Assembly: GCA_963843565.1 (NCBI GenBank)
Contig: CAWJKY010000003.1
Coordinates: forward strand, 124,001-188,000
DNA length: 64,000 bases
Reading direction: 5' to 3'
Source of the DNA: DASZQY01 sp963843565
GTDB taxonomy: Bacteria; Pseudomonadota; Alphaproteobacteria; Rhizobiales; Kaistiaceae
A program made the translations under genes and the position numbers. The stretch's first letter is position 1. The number at the start of each line of letters is the position of its first letter. The notes under the pieces were generated by a model. It saw only the letters and a program-made list of their open reading frames with translations. It was not told the DNA's origin and ran no database searches. Below, in pieces: positions 9,438 to 18,203 of the stretch.

Positions 9438-10601
9438 ATGTCAAGAATGCCGCCACGCCCGTCGGCGCGAAGTGCCGTCGAGCCGTTCATCGTCATGGAT
9501 GTCATGCGCGCCGCCGCCGACCGCGAGCATCAGGGCGCCGATGTCATCCACATGGAGGTCGGCCAGCCTGGCGCGCCGACCCCGCAGGCGGTTATCGCCG
9601 CCGCCCGCGTGGCGCTCGACGACGGGCGCATCGCCTACACCGAGGCGCTCGGAAATCGCGCGCTCCGCGCCCGCATCGCCGCCCACTACCGCGAGCACTA
9701 CGGCGTCGACGCGCCGATGGAGCGGATCGCGGTCACCACTGGCTCGTCGGCGGGCTTTGCGCTCGCGTTCCTCGCCGCCTTCGATCCGGGCGACCGGCTG
9801 GTCGTCACCGCGCCCGGCTATCCCGCCTACCGCAACCTCGCCGTCGCCTTCGGTCTCGAAACGGTCGAGATTCCGGTCGGCGCCGACACGCGCTACGCGC
9901 TGACGCCGGCGCTGCTTGAAAAGGCCCACCGCGAGAAGCCGGTCGCCGGCGTGCTGATCGCGAGCCCCGCCAACCCGAGCGGCACGATCATGGAGCCGGA
10001 TGCGCTCCGCGATCTGATGGCGGCGGCTGAGGACATGGGCATCCTGTTCATCTCCGACGAGATCTATCACCGGCTGGTCTACGGCGGCGAGGCGGCGACG
10101 GCACTCCAGTTTTCGCCGGATGCCGTCGTGGTGAACTCGTTCTCCAAATACTACTGCATGACCGGCTGGCGGATCGGCTGGATGGTGCTGCCCGAGCCGC
10201 TGGTCAGGCCCGTCGAGCGCCTCGCCCAGAACCTCTACATCTCGGCGCCCGACATCTCGCAGCGCGCCGCGATTGCCGCCTTCGACGCGACGGACGAGCT
10301 GGAACGGGTCAAGGCGAGCTATGCGGCGAACCGCGCGCTGCTCCTCGACCGGCTGCCCAAGATCGGCTTCGAGGAACTGCTGCCAGTCGATGGCGCCTTC
10401 TACGTCTATGCGTCGGTCCGCCGCTTCTCCAACGATTCCCGCGATTTCTGCGCGCGCATGCTCGCCGAGGCGGGGGTCGCGGCCACCCCCGGCGCCGACT
10501 TCGACCGCGCCCGCGGCCACAACTTCCTGCGCTTCTCGTTCTGCGGCACCGAGGCGCACATGGCCGAAGCGATGGACCGGCTGGCGGGTTGGCTGAAGTA
10601 G
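9438..10601 (+). CDS. Class I/II PLP-dependent aminotransferase
   Basis: Cytoplasmic aminotransferase of fold type I. The 387 residues show EVGQPGAPTPQAV at the substrate loop, TTGSSAGFALAFLAAFDPGD, ASPANPSGTIM, ISDEIYHRLVYGG and the PLP-lysine motif NSFSKYYCMTGWRIGW, in which Lys237 should form the Schiff base; a C-terminal LRFSFCG contains the substrate-carboxylate Arg. It resembles aspartate or aromatic aminotransferase-like proteins annotated in many Rhizobiales, but the substrate cannot be told from sequence. It is 42 bp upstream of gadB on the same strand, so cotranscription is possible. Confidence 0.88.
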   Translation: MSRMPPRPSARSAVEPFIVMDVMRAAADREHQGADVIHMEVGQPGAPTPQAVIAAARVALDDGRIAYTEALGNRALRARIAAHYREHYGVDAPMERIAVTTGSSAGFALAFLAAFDPGDRLVVTAPGYPAYRNLAVAFGLETVEIPVGADTRYALTPALLEKAHREKPVAGVLIASPANPSGTIMEPDALRDLMAAAEDMGILFISDEIYHRLVYGGEAATALQFSPDAVVVNSFSKYYCMTGWRIGWMVLPEPLVRPVERLAQNLYISAPDISQRAAIAAFDATDELERVKASYAANRALLLDRLPKIGFEELLPVDGAFYVYASVRRFSNDSRDFCARMLAEAGVAATPGADFDRARGHNFLRFSFCGTEAHMAEAMDRLAGWLK

Positions 10602-10643
10602 CCGCGAGGCGCTAGATCGGGGAGTCCGACCGTCTGGCCGCGG

Positions 10644-12059
10644 GTGACCTCGCGGCCCCAGCAACAGGAGGCTCCGATCGCCCTTCACAAGATAGCCAGG
10701 ACCAGCGCGGTGCCGGCCGCCGACGTCTACACCACCGAGCTTGCCGGCGAGCTGCTTCCGAAGTTCCGCATCCCCGATCAGGTGTCGCAGGCCGCCACCG
10801 TCTACAACCTCCTCCGCGACGAACTGCTCCTCGACGGCAACGCCCGCCAGAACCTCGCCACGTTCTGCACCACCTGGTCGGAGCCCGAGGAGCGCCGGCT
10901 GATGGCCAACTCGATCGCCAAGAACATGATCGACAAGGACGAATATCCGCAGACCGCCGAGTTCGAGCGGCGTTGTGTCCACATGCTCGCCGACCTCTGG
11001 CACGCGCCCGGCGCACGCAATGCCGTGGGCTGTTCGACCACCGGATCGAGCGAGGCGTGCATGCTCGGCGGGCTGGCGATGAAGTGGCGGTGGCGCAAGC
11101 GCCGCCTCGCTGCCGGCAAGTCCGACGCCAGGCCCAACTTCGTCTGCGGTCCGGTACAGGTGTGCTGGGAGAAGTTCGCCCGCTACTTCGACGTCGAAAT
11201 CCGCCAGGTGCCGCTCACCGGCGACGCCCTCGGGCTCCGCCCCGAGGACCTCGCCGAATACTGCGACGAGAACACCATCGGCGTCGTCGCGACCCTCGGC
11301 ATCACCTATACCGGCGTCTATGAGCCGGTGGCGGCCTTGGCGGCGGCGCTTGATGCGCTCCACGAGAGCCGTGGTCTCGACATCCCGATCCACGTCGACG
11401 CGGCCAGCGGCGGCTTCATCGCACCCTTCATCCAGCCGGAGCTGGCGTGGGACTTTCGCGTCGAACGGGTCAATTCGATCAGCACGTCGGGCCACAAGTA
11501 CGGGCTGGCGCCGCTGGGCGTGGGCTGGGTGGTGTGGCGCGACAAGGGCGACCTGCCCGACGAACTGGTCTTCGACGTCGATTATCTCGGCGGCCACATG
11601 CCGACGTTCGCGCTGAACTTCAGCCGGCCGGGCGGCCAGATCGTCGCGCAGTACTACAATTTCCTGCGGCTTGGCCGGGAAGGCTACCGGCAGATTCAGC
11701 AGACCTGCGCCGATACCGCCCAGTGGCTCGCCGCCGAAATCGCCCGTCTGGGCCCGCTCGAGCTGATCTACGACGGTGCCGGCGCGCTGCCGCTGGTCTG
11801 TTACAAGCTCAAGGACGGCCACGATCACGGCTTCACCCTCTACGATGTCTCCGAGCGGGTGCGCGAGCGCGGCTGGCAGATCGCCTCCTATCCCTTGCCG
11901 CCGAAGCGCCAGGAGACGGTGATTCAGCGGATTCTGATCCGTCACGGTGTCGGGCGCGATCTGGTCGCCCTGCTCCTCGATGATCTCAAGCGGGCGCTGA
12001 CCCACCTGGCGGCCAATCCGGTTCCCAATTCCACCGCCGGGCCGACCTTTCACCATTAG
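10644..12059 (+). CDS. gadB: Glutamate decarboxylase
   Basis: PLP enzyme that converts glutamate to GABA, consuming a proton; used in acid resistance or GABA metabolism. Family motifs are FCTTW, NAVGCSTTGSSEACMLGGLA, IHVDAASGGFIAPF and the PLP-lysine motif STSGHKYG (Lys285 from the GTG). The C terminus ends FHH; in E. coli GadB a C-terminal His plugs the active site at neutral pH. The open frame's usable start is GTG 10644, but a perfect AGGAGG (10666-10671) sits 5 bases before an in-frame ATC at 10677, from which the PLP lysine would be residue 274, close to the 276 of E. coli. No GABA antiporter is adjacent. Confidence 0.93.
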   Translation: MTSRPQQQEAPIALHKIARTSAVPAADVYTTELAGELLPKFRIPDQVSQAATVYNLLRDELLLDGNARQNLATFCTTWSEPEERRLMANSIAKNMIDKDEYPQTAEFERRCVHMLADLWHAPGARNAVGCSTTGSSEACMLGGLAMKWRWRKRRLAAGKSDARPNFVCGPVQVCWEKFARYFDVEIRQVPLTGDALGLRPEDLAEYCDENTIGVVATLGITYTGVYEPVAALAAALDALHESRGLDIPIHVDAASGGFIAPFIQPELAWDFRVERVNSISTSGHKYGLAPLGVGWVVWRDKGDLPDELVFDVDYLGGHMPTFALNFSRPGGQIVAQYYNFLRLGREGYRQIQQTCADTAQWLAAEIARLGPLELIYDGAGALPLVCYKLKDGHDHGFTLYDVSERVRERGWQIASYPLPPKRQETVIQRILIRHGVGRDLVALLLDDLKRALTHLAANPVPNSTAGPTFHH

Positions 12060-12141
12060 GCGCCGCCGCGCTGCCAACCGCCCCTGTAGCGCCGGGGCGT
12101 CCTGAAGTAGGGTGCGCTGATCCGGTCGGGATTGTCGGGAC

Positions 12142-12990
12142 ATGAAATTCGTTCTCGCCGCCTTGCTCCTGCTTGCCGCGGCGCCTGCCGTGGCGACCCC
12201 GCTGGAGGATGCCTACGTCGCCGCCCGCGATGCCTATGTCGACAAGTTCGCCGCTTACGAGGCGGCCAACGATTTCGGCGATGAGGTTCTTGCCGAGCAC
12301 GACCGCGCCCTGGCCGATCTGGCGGCGCAGCTGAAGACCATCCTCGGTCCGGTCGCGATCGCGGGCTTCTCGGACGAGGGTGCGATCAACCTCGATACGC
12401 TGTTCGGCAGCGATGAAGGTTTCGCGATGCTGGACGGTCTGGTCTTCCCGTCGCTGGACGGCAAGGCAAGCGTCCTGGTCACCACCAACGGGCTCCTGCG
12501 GACCTGGCTGCGCGCGCACGAGCACTGGTGGGATACGCCCACCATTCCCCAGGACGTTGAGGAGGCGCTGACGATCGACGCGTTCTACACGCAGGCGATC
12601 AGCGCCGATGCGGCGGTCGCCCGCTTCGCGACGATCCCGGTCGAGAAGCCAGCCGGCGCCGTCTTCGCGCATGCCATGCTCGACATGCGCAGCCAGGACT
12701 ACGCCATCGGCGTCCCCGACGAAATAACCGCCGTCGTGGCCAAAGGCGAGCGGGTCTACGTCATCGTCGCACCGGCCGGGACGGCGCTTCATGCGATCGC
12801 GGCCTGCGACGATGTCTGGCGCGATTACGAGGCAAGGTCGGCCGCCTCAACCGAAAGCGACGAGGACGTTCGCCTGCTGGATGAAGGCGAGGTCGCCTAT
12901 CATCAATGCTTCGCGGCGCGCGCCCCGGATGAAGCCTTCTTCGCGCCCCTGACGGCGGAGACCCAGGCGCTGGTCGACCGGATGCCCTGA
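12142..12990 (+). CDS. Secreted hypothetical protein
   Basis: I do not recognise this family. The 282-residue product has a clear signal peptide (residues 1-18, cleavage after AVA), an acidic mature part with a helical stretch at about 20-65, and WLRAHEHWWDTP near the middle. Two late cysteines (IAACDDVW and YHQCFAAR, about 50 residues apart) could form a disulfide. It starts with a normal ATG, stands alone 82 bp after gadB, and is followed by a GC-rich hairpin (GGCGCC-N5-GGCGCC, 13001-13017) that might end transcription. Codon use is like that of its neighbours. Confidence 0.7.
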   Translation: MKFVLAALLLLAAAPAVATPLEDAYVAARDAYVDKFAAYEAANDFGDEVLAEHDRALADLAAQLKTILGPVAIAGFSDEGAINLDTLFGSDEGFAMLDGLVFPSLDGKASVLVTTNGLLRTWLRAHEHWWDTPTIPQDVEEALTIDAFYTQAISADAAVARFATIPVEKPAGAVFAHAMLDMRSQDYAIGVPDEITAVVAKGERVYVIVAPAGTALHAIAACDDVWRDYEARSAASTESDEDVRLLDEGEVAYHQCFAARAPDEAFFAPLTAETQALVDRMP

Positions 12991-13133
12991 AGGCGGTCAC
13001 GGCGCCCCGAAGGCGCCGGAGGACGGCGGGACGGCCTGACACATTGGCTCAACCGGGAAGTTGTAGTTAGATCGGCCGGCAGCCAATCCGGTCTGCCTGC
13101 TCCGACGCCCGTGACCGAACAGGAAGTGCGCCC

Positions 13134-14771
13134 GTGACCCCGGCCATGATCAAGGCTTACGCCGCGCTCGAAACGCTGCGCCCGACGATCCTCGCCGTGC
13201 CCATGCGCAAGCGCTTCGCCGACGATCCGGAGCGTTTCAGCCGCTTCTCCGTCTCTTTCGGCCACTTCCTGCTCGATTATTCCAAGAACCTGATCGACCA
13301 GGAGACCATGGAGCACCTGCTCGAGCTCGCCGAGGGGGCGGGGCTCGAGAAGCAGCGCTCGCTGATGTTCGCGGGCGAGCCGATCAACACCACCGAGAAC
13401 CGCCCGGCGCTGCACGTGGCGCTGCGTGCGGCGCCCGATGCCGTCTACCGCGTCGGCGGCAACAACGTGGTGCCCGAGGTGCATGAGGTGCTCGACCGCA
13501 TGAGCGCCTTTGCCGAGGGGGTGCGCAGCGGCGCGATTGCCGGCACCGGCGGCAAGTTCACCGACGTGGTCAACATCGGCATCGGCGGCTCCGATCTCGG
13601 CCCGGAGATGGCGACGCGGGCGCTCCGCCCCTATCACGACGGCCCGCGCTGCCATTTCGTCTCCAATATCGACGGCGCCGCGATGCGCGATACGCTCGCC
13701 GGCCTCGATCCCGGCACCACCCTGTTCCTGGTCGTCTCGAAGACCTTCACCACCATCGAGACGATGACCAACGCCGCCACGGCGCGGAAGTGGGTCGCGA
13801 AGGCGGTCGGCGAGGAGAAGGCCGGCGATCATTTCGCCGCCATTTCCACCGCCACCAGGAAGGTCGCCGACTTCGGCATCGACGAGAACCGCATGTTCGG
13901 GTTCTGGGACTGGGTGGGCGGGCGCTATTCGGTGTGGTCGGCGGTCGGCCTGTCACTGATGATCGCCATCGGCGCCAAGAACTTCCGCGAGTTCCTGGCC
14001 GGCGGGCGCGCCATGGACGACCATTTCCGAATCGCGCCGTTCAACGCCAACATGCCGGTGATCATGGGCCTGATCGGCGTGTGGTACCGCAACATCATGG
14101 GCTACCAGACCCAGGCGATCCTGCCCTACGACCAGCGCCTCGGGCGCCTGCCGGCCTACCTCCAGCAGCTCGACATGGAATCGAACGGCAAGCGCGTGCG
14201 CACCATCGGCAACGCCGTGCGCGGCGAGACAGGCCCGGTGATCTTCGGCGAGCCCGGCACCAACGGCCAGCACGCCTTCTACCAGCTGCTCCACCAGGGC
14301 ACCGACACCATCCCCGCCGATTTTCTGGTCGGCGCCCTCGACGACGCCGGCACCGACGAGCACCACCAGTTGTTGCTCGCCAACTGCATCGCCCAGACCG
14401 AGGCGCTGATGCGCGGCAAGACGCTTGCCGAGGTCAAGGAAGACCTGAAGGGGCAAGGCCTGTCGCCGCGCGCCATCGAGAAGCTGGCGCCCCACAAGGT
14501 GTGCCCCGGCAACCGGCCGACCAACACCATCCTCTATCGCAAGCTCGACCCGCACACGCTTGGCATGATCATCGCGCTCTACGAGCACAAGATCTTCGTG
14601 CAGGGCACGGTGTGGGGGATCAACTCGTTCGACCAGTGGGGGGTGGAACTCGGCAAGCAACTGGCCATCGAGATTCTGCCGCTGTTGCGCTGGAGCGACG
14701 AGGCCAACCCGCGTGACCCCTCGACCGAGGGCCTGATGGCGGCGATCCGCCTCTATCAGCAGGGTTCGTGA
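13134..14771 (+). CDS. pgi: Glucose-6-phosphate isomerase
   Basis: Interconverts glucose-6-phosphate and fructose-6-phosphate in glycolysis and gluconeogenesis. The 545 residues show the PGI signatures: VVNIGIGGSDLGPEMATRAL, FLVVSKTFTTIETMTNA, the active-site segment GNAVRGETGPVIFGEPGTNGQHAFYQLLHQG and the C-terminal GINSFDQWGVELGKQLA with its catalytic Lys. Start GTG 13134 has GGAAG 8 bases upstream. It stands as a single gene; no other Entner-Doudoroff or glycolysis gene is next to it. Confidence 0.97.
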   Translation: MTPAMIKAYAALETLRPTILAVPMRKRFADDPERFSRFSVSFGHFLLDYSKNLIDQETMEHLLELAEGAGLEKQRSLMFAGEPINTTENRPALHVALRAAPDAVYRVGGNNVVPEVHEVLDRMSAFAEGVRSGAIAGTGGKFTDVVNIGIGGSDLGPEMATRALRPYHDGPRCHFVSNIDGAAMRDTLAGLDPGTTLFLVVSKTFTTIETMTNAATARKWVAKAVGEEKAGDHFAAISTATRKVADFGIDENRMFGFWDWVGGRYSVWSAVGLSLMIAIGAKNFREFLAGGRAMDDHFRIAPFNANMPVIMGLIGVWYRNIMGYQTQAILPYDQRLGRLPAYLQQLDMESNGKRVRTIGNAVRGETGPVIFGEPGTNGQHAFYQLLHQGTDTIPADFLVGALDDAGTDEHHQLLLANCIAQTEALMRGKTLAEVKEDLKGQGLSPRAIEKLAPHKVCPGNRPTNTILYRKLDPHTLGMIIALYEHKIFVQGTVWGINSFDQWGVELGKQLAIEILPLLRWSDEANPRDPSTEGLMAAIRLYQQGS

Positions 14772-14871
14772 AGTCGCCCATGTTGCCTTTCGCCGGTCGA
14801 TCTGGTCGGATCGGCGTTGGTGAATCCCTGATCGTCCAGGCCAAGAGAGGCGGCCCTGCGGCCGTGGCGAA

Positions 14872-17181
14872 ATGAACAACGCTGCCCCCCCGAAATACGG
14901 CATGGGCGCCCGCGTGCGGCGCATGGAAGACAAGTCGCTGGTGACCGGCGCCGGCCGCTACACCGACGACATCGCACCCCCGGGGGCGCTCCGCGCCATC
15001 GTTCTGCGCGCCGCCATGGCCCACGCCAAGCTCACGCTCTCCGACCTCGACGACGTCCGCGCCATGCCGGGCGTCCGCCTGGTCATGACCGGCGCCGATC
15101 TCGACGGCATCGGCGGGCTCCCGTGCAAGATCAAGGTCGAGCAGGCAGATGGCGCCCGCCAGAAGGTCCCGCACCATCCGCTGCTCGCCGGCGACGTGGT
15201 GCGCCACGTCGGCGAGCCCATCGCCTTCATCGTCGCCGACAGCGTCGAAGAGGCCCGCGTCGCCTCGGAGGCGATCGGCGTCGATTACGATCCGCTGCCC
15301 GTGGTGGTCGATCTCAAGGCGGCGCTGGCGCCCGATGCGCCGCTGGTCTTCCCAGAATACGGGACCAACGTCGCCTACACCGCCGACAAGGGCGACAAGG
15401 CGGCCACCGACGCCGCCTTCGCGAAGGCCGCCCGCGTCACGAAGATCGAGATCGTCAACAATCGCGTCATCGCCAACTACATGGAGACGCGCAGCGTCAT
15501 CGCCGAATACGACGCGGCGGCGGACCGCTTCACGCTCACCCTCGGCACCCAGGGCGGCCACGGCATGCGCGACATCATCGCCAAGGACATCCTGAAGATC
15601 GACCCGAAGAAGATCCGCGTCGTCACGCCGGACGTCGGCGGCGGCTTCGGCACCAAGGCGTTCGTCTATCACGAGTATCCGCTGGCGGCGCTTGCCGCGA
15701 AGCGTCTCGGCAAGCCGGTCAAGTGGGTCGCCGATCGCACCGAGCACCACCTCGTCGATACCCACGGGCGCGACAATCTCGCGGTCGCCGAGATGGCGAT
15801 GGACGCCGACGGCCGCTTCCTGGCGCTGCGCATCGATCTTCTCGCCAACATGGGCGCCTACCAGAACCAGTACGGGCCGGACATTCCGATCGGCGGGCTG
15901 ACCATGGCGACCGGCGTCTACGACATCCCGGTGCTCTACGCGTACCTGCGCGGCATCTACACCAACACGGTGCCGGTCGATGCCTACCGCGGCGCCGGGC
16001 GTCCCGAGGCCGCCTATCTCATCGAGCGGCTGGTCGACGCGTGCGGCCGCGCGACGGGCCTCGGCCCGGTCGAAATCCGGCGGCGCAATTTCATCGCGCC
16101 GACCAACTTCCCGTACCAGACCCAGGGCGACCGCAATTACGATTGCGGCGAGTTTGACGGTCACCTGACCCGCGCGCTGGAGCTTGCCGATTACGACGGT
16201 TTCGCGGCGCGCGCCGCGGCGGCGAGAGAGGCCGGCAAGGTCCGCGGCATCGGCTTCTCGACCTACATCGAGGCGTGCGCCTTTCCGGGCTCCGAGGGCG
16301 CCACCGTCACCCTCAACGACGACGGCACCGCGACACTGCTGATCGGCACCCAGACCAACGGTCAGGGCCACGCCACCGCCTATGCCCAGTTCATCGCCGG
16401 CCACTTCGGCCTCGACTACGACAAGATCACTGTCATCCAGGGCGACACCGACAAGGTGCCGAACGGCGAGGGCACCGGCGGCTCGCGCTCGATCCCACTG
16501 GGCGTGGTCTCGGTCGATCGCGCCTCGGTGAAGCTTGCCGGCCAGCTCAAGGAGGCGGCCGCCGCGCGTCTCGAGGCGACCACCGACGAACTCGAGTTCC
16601 ACGACGGCACCATCCGCGTCGCCGGCACCAATCGCGGCATCACGCTCACCGAACTGGCGCGCTCGACCGACGACAAGAAGGTGCTGACCGCCTACGACGA
16701 ATCCTTCGAGCAGCCCGAGCCGACCTATCCCAACGGCACGCACATGGTCGAGGTCGAGATCGATCCGGAGACCGGCGTCACCGAAATCGTTGGGTACTGG
16801 ATCGTCGACGACTTCGGCGCGACCGTGAACCCGATGCTGCTCGAAGGCCAGGTCCACGGCGGCGTCGTGCAGGGGCTCGGCCAAGCGCTCAGCGAACGTA
16901 CCGTCTACGACCCGGACGGCCAGCTGCTCACCGCGACCTTCCTCGATTACGCGGTGCCGCGCGCCGATTCGGTGCCCTCCTTCCAGTTCGAGACGCGCAA
17001 CGTCCCCTCGATCACCAACGCCTTCGGCATCAAGGGGGCGGGGGAGGCGGGCTCGATCGGTTCGTCGCCGGCGGTCATGAACGCCATCGGCGACGCGCTC
17101 TGGCGCGCCTACGGCATCGCCCACATCGACATGCCCGCCACCCCGCTGGCCGTCTGGGAAGCGATCCAGAAGGCGGAGTAG
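14872..17181 (+). CDS. Molybdenum hydroxylase large subunit, CoxL form II-like
   Basis: Xanthine dehydrogenase/CO dehydrogenase-type catalytic subunit that binds the molybdopterin cytosine dinucleotide cofactor. The 769 residues begin MGARVRRMEDKSLVTGAGRY, typical of the family, and contain GGGFGTKAFVYHEYPLAA and the active-site loop AYRGAGRPE at residues 371-379. True form I CO dehydrogenases carry AYRCSFR with a Cys that binds copper; here that Cys is absent, so this is form II or another hydroxylase of unknown substrate. The FAD (CoxM) and 2Fe-2S (CoxS) subunit genes that normally accompany it are not within the window. Confidence 0.85.
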   Translation: MNNAAPPKYGMGARVRRMEDKSLVTGAGRYTDDIAPPGALRAIVLRAAMAHAKLTLSDLDDVRAMPGVRLVMTGADLDGIGGLPCKIKVEQADGARQKVPHHPLLAGDVVRHVGEPIAFIVADSVEEARVASEAIGVDYDPLPVVVDLKAALAPDAPLVFPEYGTNVAYTADKGDKAATDAAFAKAARVTKIEIVNNRVIANYMETRSVIAEYDAAADRFTLTLGTQGGHGMRDIIAKDILKIDPKKIRVVTPDVGGGFGTKAFVYHEYPLAALAAKRLGKPVKWVADRTEHHLVDTHGRDNLAVAEMAMDADGRFLALRIDLLANMGAYQNQYGPDIPIGGLTMATGVYDIPVLYAYLRGIYTNTVPVDAYRGAGRPEAAYLIERLVDACGRATGLGPVEIRRRNFIAPTNFPYQTQGDRNYDCGEFDGHLTRALELADYDGFAARAAAAREAGKVRGIGFSTYIEACAFPGSEGATVTLNDDGTATLLIGTQTNGQGHATAYAQFIAGHFGLDYDKITVIQGDTDKVPNGEGTGGSRSIPLGVVSVDRASVKLAGQLKEAAAARLEATTDELEFHDGTIRVAGTNRGITLTELARSTDDKKVLTAYDESFEQPEPTYPNGTHMVEVEIDPETGVTEIVGYWIVDDFGATVNPMLLEGQVHGGVVQGLGQALSERTVYDPDGQLLTATFLDYAVPRADSVPSFQFETRNVPSITNAFGIKGAGEAGSIGSSPAVMNAIGDALWRAYGIAHIDMPATPLAVWEAIQKAE

Positions 17182-17252
17182 GGTGGGCAACGAAGCGTCA
17201 CGGGCTTGTGTCCTTTCCGGTGAGGTCTCCGCCCTCGTGACCCACCACCGTC

Positions 17253-17358
17253 ATCACCGGCCTTGAGCCGGTGATCCATGCCATTCGGTGGAAGCGGGCG
17301 GGTCTCGAAAAGGATGCTCTGCCGTCATGGCATGGATGGCCGGGTCAAGCCCGGCCAT
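17253..17358. repeat. Pair of inverted REP-like palindromes
   Basis: Two related hairpins face each other: ATCACCGGC-CTTGA-GCCGGTGAT (17253-17275) and ATGGCCGGG-TCAAG-CCCGGCCAT (17336-17358). Read on opposite strands they share the frame GTCAT-N-CCGG-N-CTTGA-N-CCGG-N-ATCCATGCCAT, as REP elements of alphaproteobacteria do. They lie in the gap after the CoxL-like gene and could limit transcription or protect mRNA ends. Confidence 0.65.
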
Positions 17359-17523
17359 GACCAGGGGCGCGGGATTTCCGCGTCACCTCGCAGGGTGGGC
17401 GAGTCCTCGTTGCCCACGTGTCGAAGCGCCGAGCTCTCCGCTTCACCCCTCTCCCATAGGGAGAGGGCTTCGCACCTTGGCGAGCGGAGCGAGCGAAACA
17501 GTCCGGTGGATATACGCGCCGCC

Positions 17524-17657
17524 CAACCTCCCCCTTGAGGGGGTGAGGAGCGGTGAGCGCAGCGAGCGAAACAGTCCGGTGGACTGTTTCGAGCGATGAA
17601 CGCCGGAGCGTAAGCGACGGCCGGCAGTCGAAATGCCGAAGGCATTTCGGGAGGGGG
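17524..17657. repeat. Structured repeat, copy A, ending at the DUF559 stop codon
   Basis: Begins AACCTCCCCCTTGAGGGGG and ends TTTCGGGAGGGGGT directly at the DUF559 stop. Inside are an 11-bp perfect hairpin CGAAACAGTCC-GGT-GGACTGTTTCG (17567-17591) and a 9-bp hairpin CGAAATGCC-GAA-GGCATTTCG (17629-17649). A partial copy of the segment GAGCGAGCGAAACAGTCCGGTGGA lies just upstream at about 17489-17512. The same outer C-rich/G-rich frame recurs at 18027, 18151, 46573 and 51790-52500 with a different hairpin each time. Confidence 0.7.
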
Positions 17658-18026
17658 TCAGTCCGGCGTTTCAGCCGCGGCCGCGAGAATGGTGGCGCAC
17701 ACGCCATCGATATCGGTCATCACATCGTCGTTCCAGATGCGAAGGACCCGATAGCCTTGCGCCTTGAGCCATGCATCGCGCCGGGCGTCATGTGCCGCCG
17801 CATCTGGCCGGGTGTGCTGGCCGCCATCGACCTCAACGATGAGCCGGTGGCCGGGACAGAAGAAGTCGACGATGTAAGGGCCGATCGGCGTTTGGCGCCG
17901 AAACCGCAACCCCTCGATGCCGGGCTTGCGCAGGTAGCGCCAGAGTCTGATCTCAGCGTCGGGCATTGCCCGGCGCATGGACTTGGCGAAACGCCGGCTG
18001 CGGCGCGGGACGGTCCGATGCGGCAT
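17658..18026 (-). CDS. DUF559 family protein (Vsr-like endonuclease fold)
   Basis: A 122-residue protein with the DUF559 domain, a relative of the PD-(D/E)XK Vsr endonucleases. Conserved pieces are AEIRLWRYLRKPGIEGLRFRRQ, IGPYIVDFFCPGHRLIVEVDG (with the catalytic D...E-V-D pattern) and GYRVLRIWNDDVM near the C terminus. I place the start at ATG 18026; the frame is open further upstream, but that part is the repeat sequence itself. Both ends of the gene abut copies of a structured repeat, so the gene and repeats seem to have moved or evolved together. Its biological role is unknown. Confidence 0.8.
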   Translation of the reverse strand: MPHRTVPRRSRRFAKSMRRAMPDAEIRLWRYLRKPGIEGLRFRRQTPIGPYIVDFFCPGHRLIVEVDGGQHTRPDAAAHDARRDAWLKAQGYRVLRIWNDDVMTDIDGVCATILAAAAETPD

Positions 18027-18090
18027 ACCCCCTCCCGAAGTTCGCCGAGCAAGCTCGCCGAACTTCGACCTCCCCTCAAGGGGGAGGTTG
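18027..18090. repeat. Structured repeat, copy B, abutting the DUF559 start codon
   Basis: Reads CCCCCTCCC, then a 14-bp hairpin with one mismatch (18037-18050 pairing with 18053-18066), then a second hairpin CCTCCCC-TCAA-GGGGGAGG. This is the reverse orientation of copies A and C, with the same C-rich and G-rich ends but a different hairpin body. Confidence 0.7.
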
Positions 18091-18150
18091 AACAGCGACC
18101 AATTCGAGCGACGCGACCAAACACGGAGGCTGCCCATCCGGCTTGCGCCC

Positions 18151-18203
18151 AACCTCCCCCTTGAGGGGAGGTCGAAATCGCGTCAGCGATTTCGGGAGGG
18201 GGT
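18151..18203. repeat. Structured repeat, copy C
   Basis: Reads AACCTCCCCCTTGAGGGGAGGT, then a perfect 9-bp hairpin CGAAATCGC-GTCA-GCGATTTCG (18173-18194), then GGGAGGGGGT. Ends match copy A; only the stem sequence of the hairpin differs. Confidence 0.7.

Noticed and set aside
13001..13017. Hairpin GGCGCC-N5-GGCGCC as a terminator for the secreted hypothetical gene
   Set aside because: Only a 6-bp stem with no T-run; such hairpins are frequent by chance in this GC-rich DNA.
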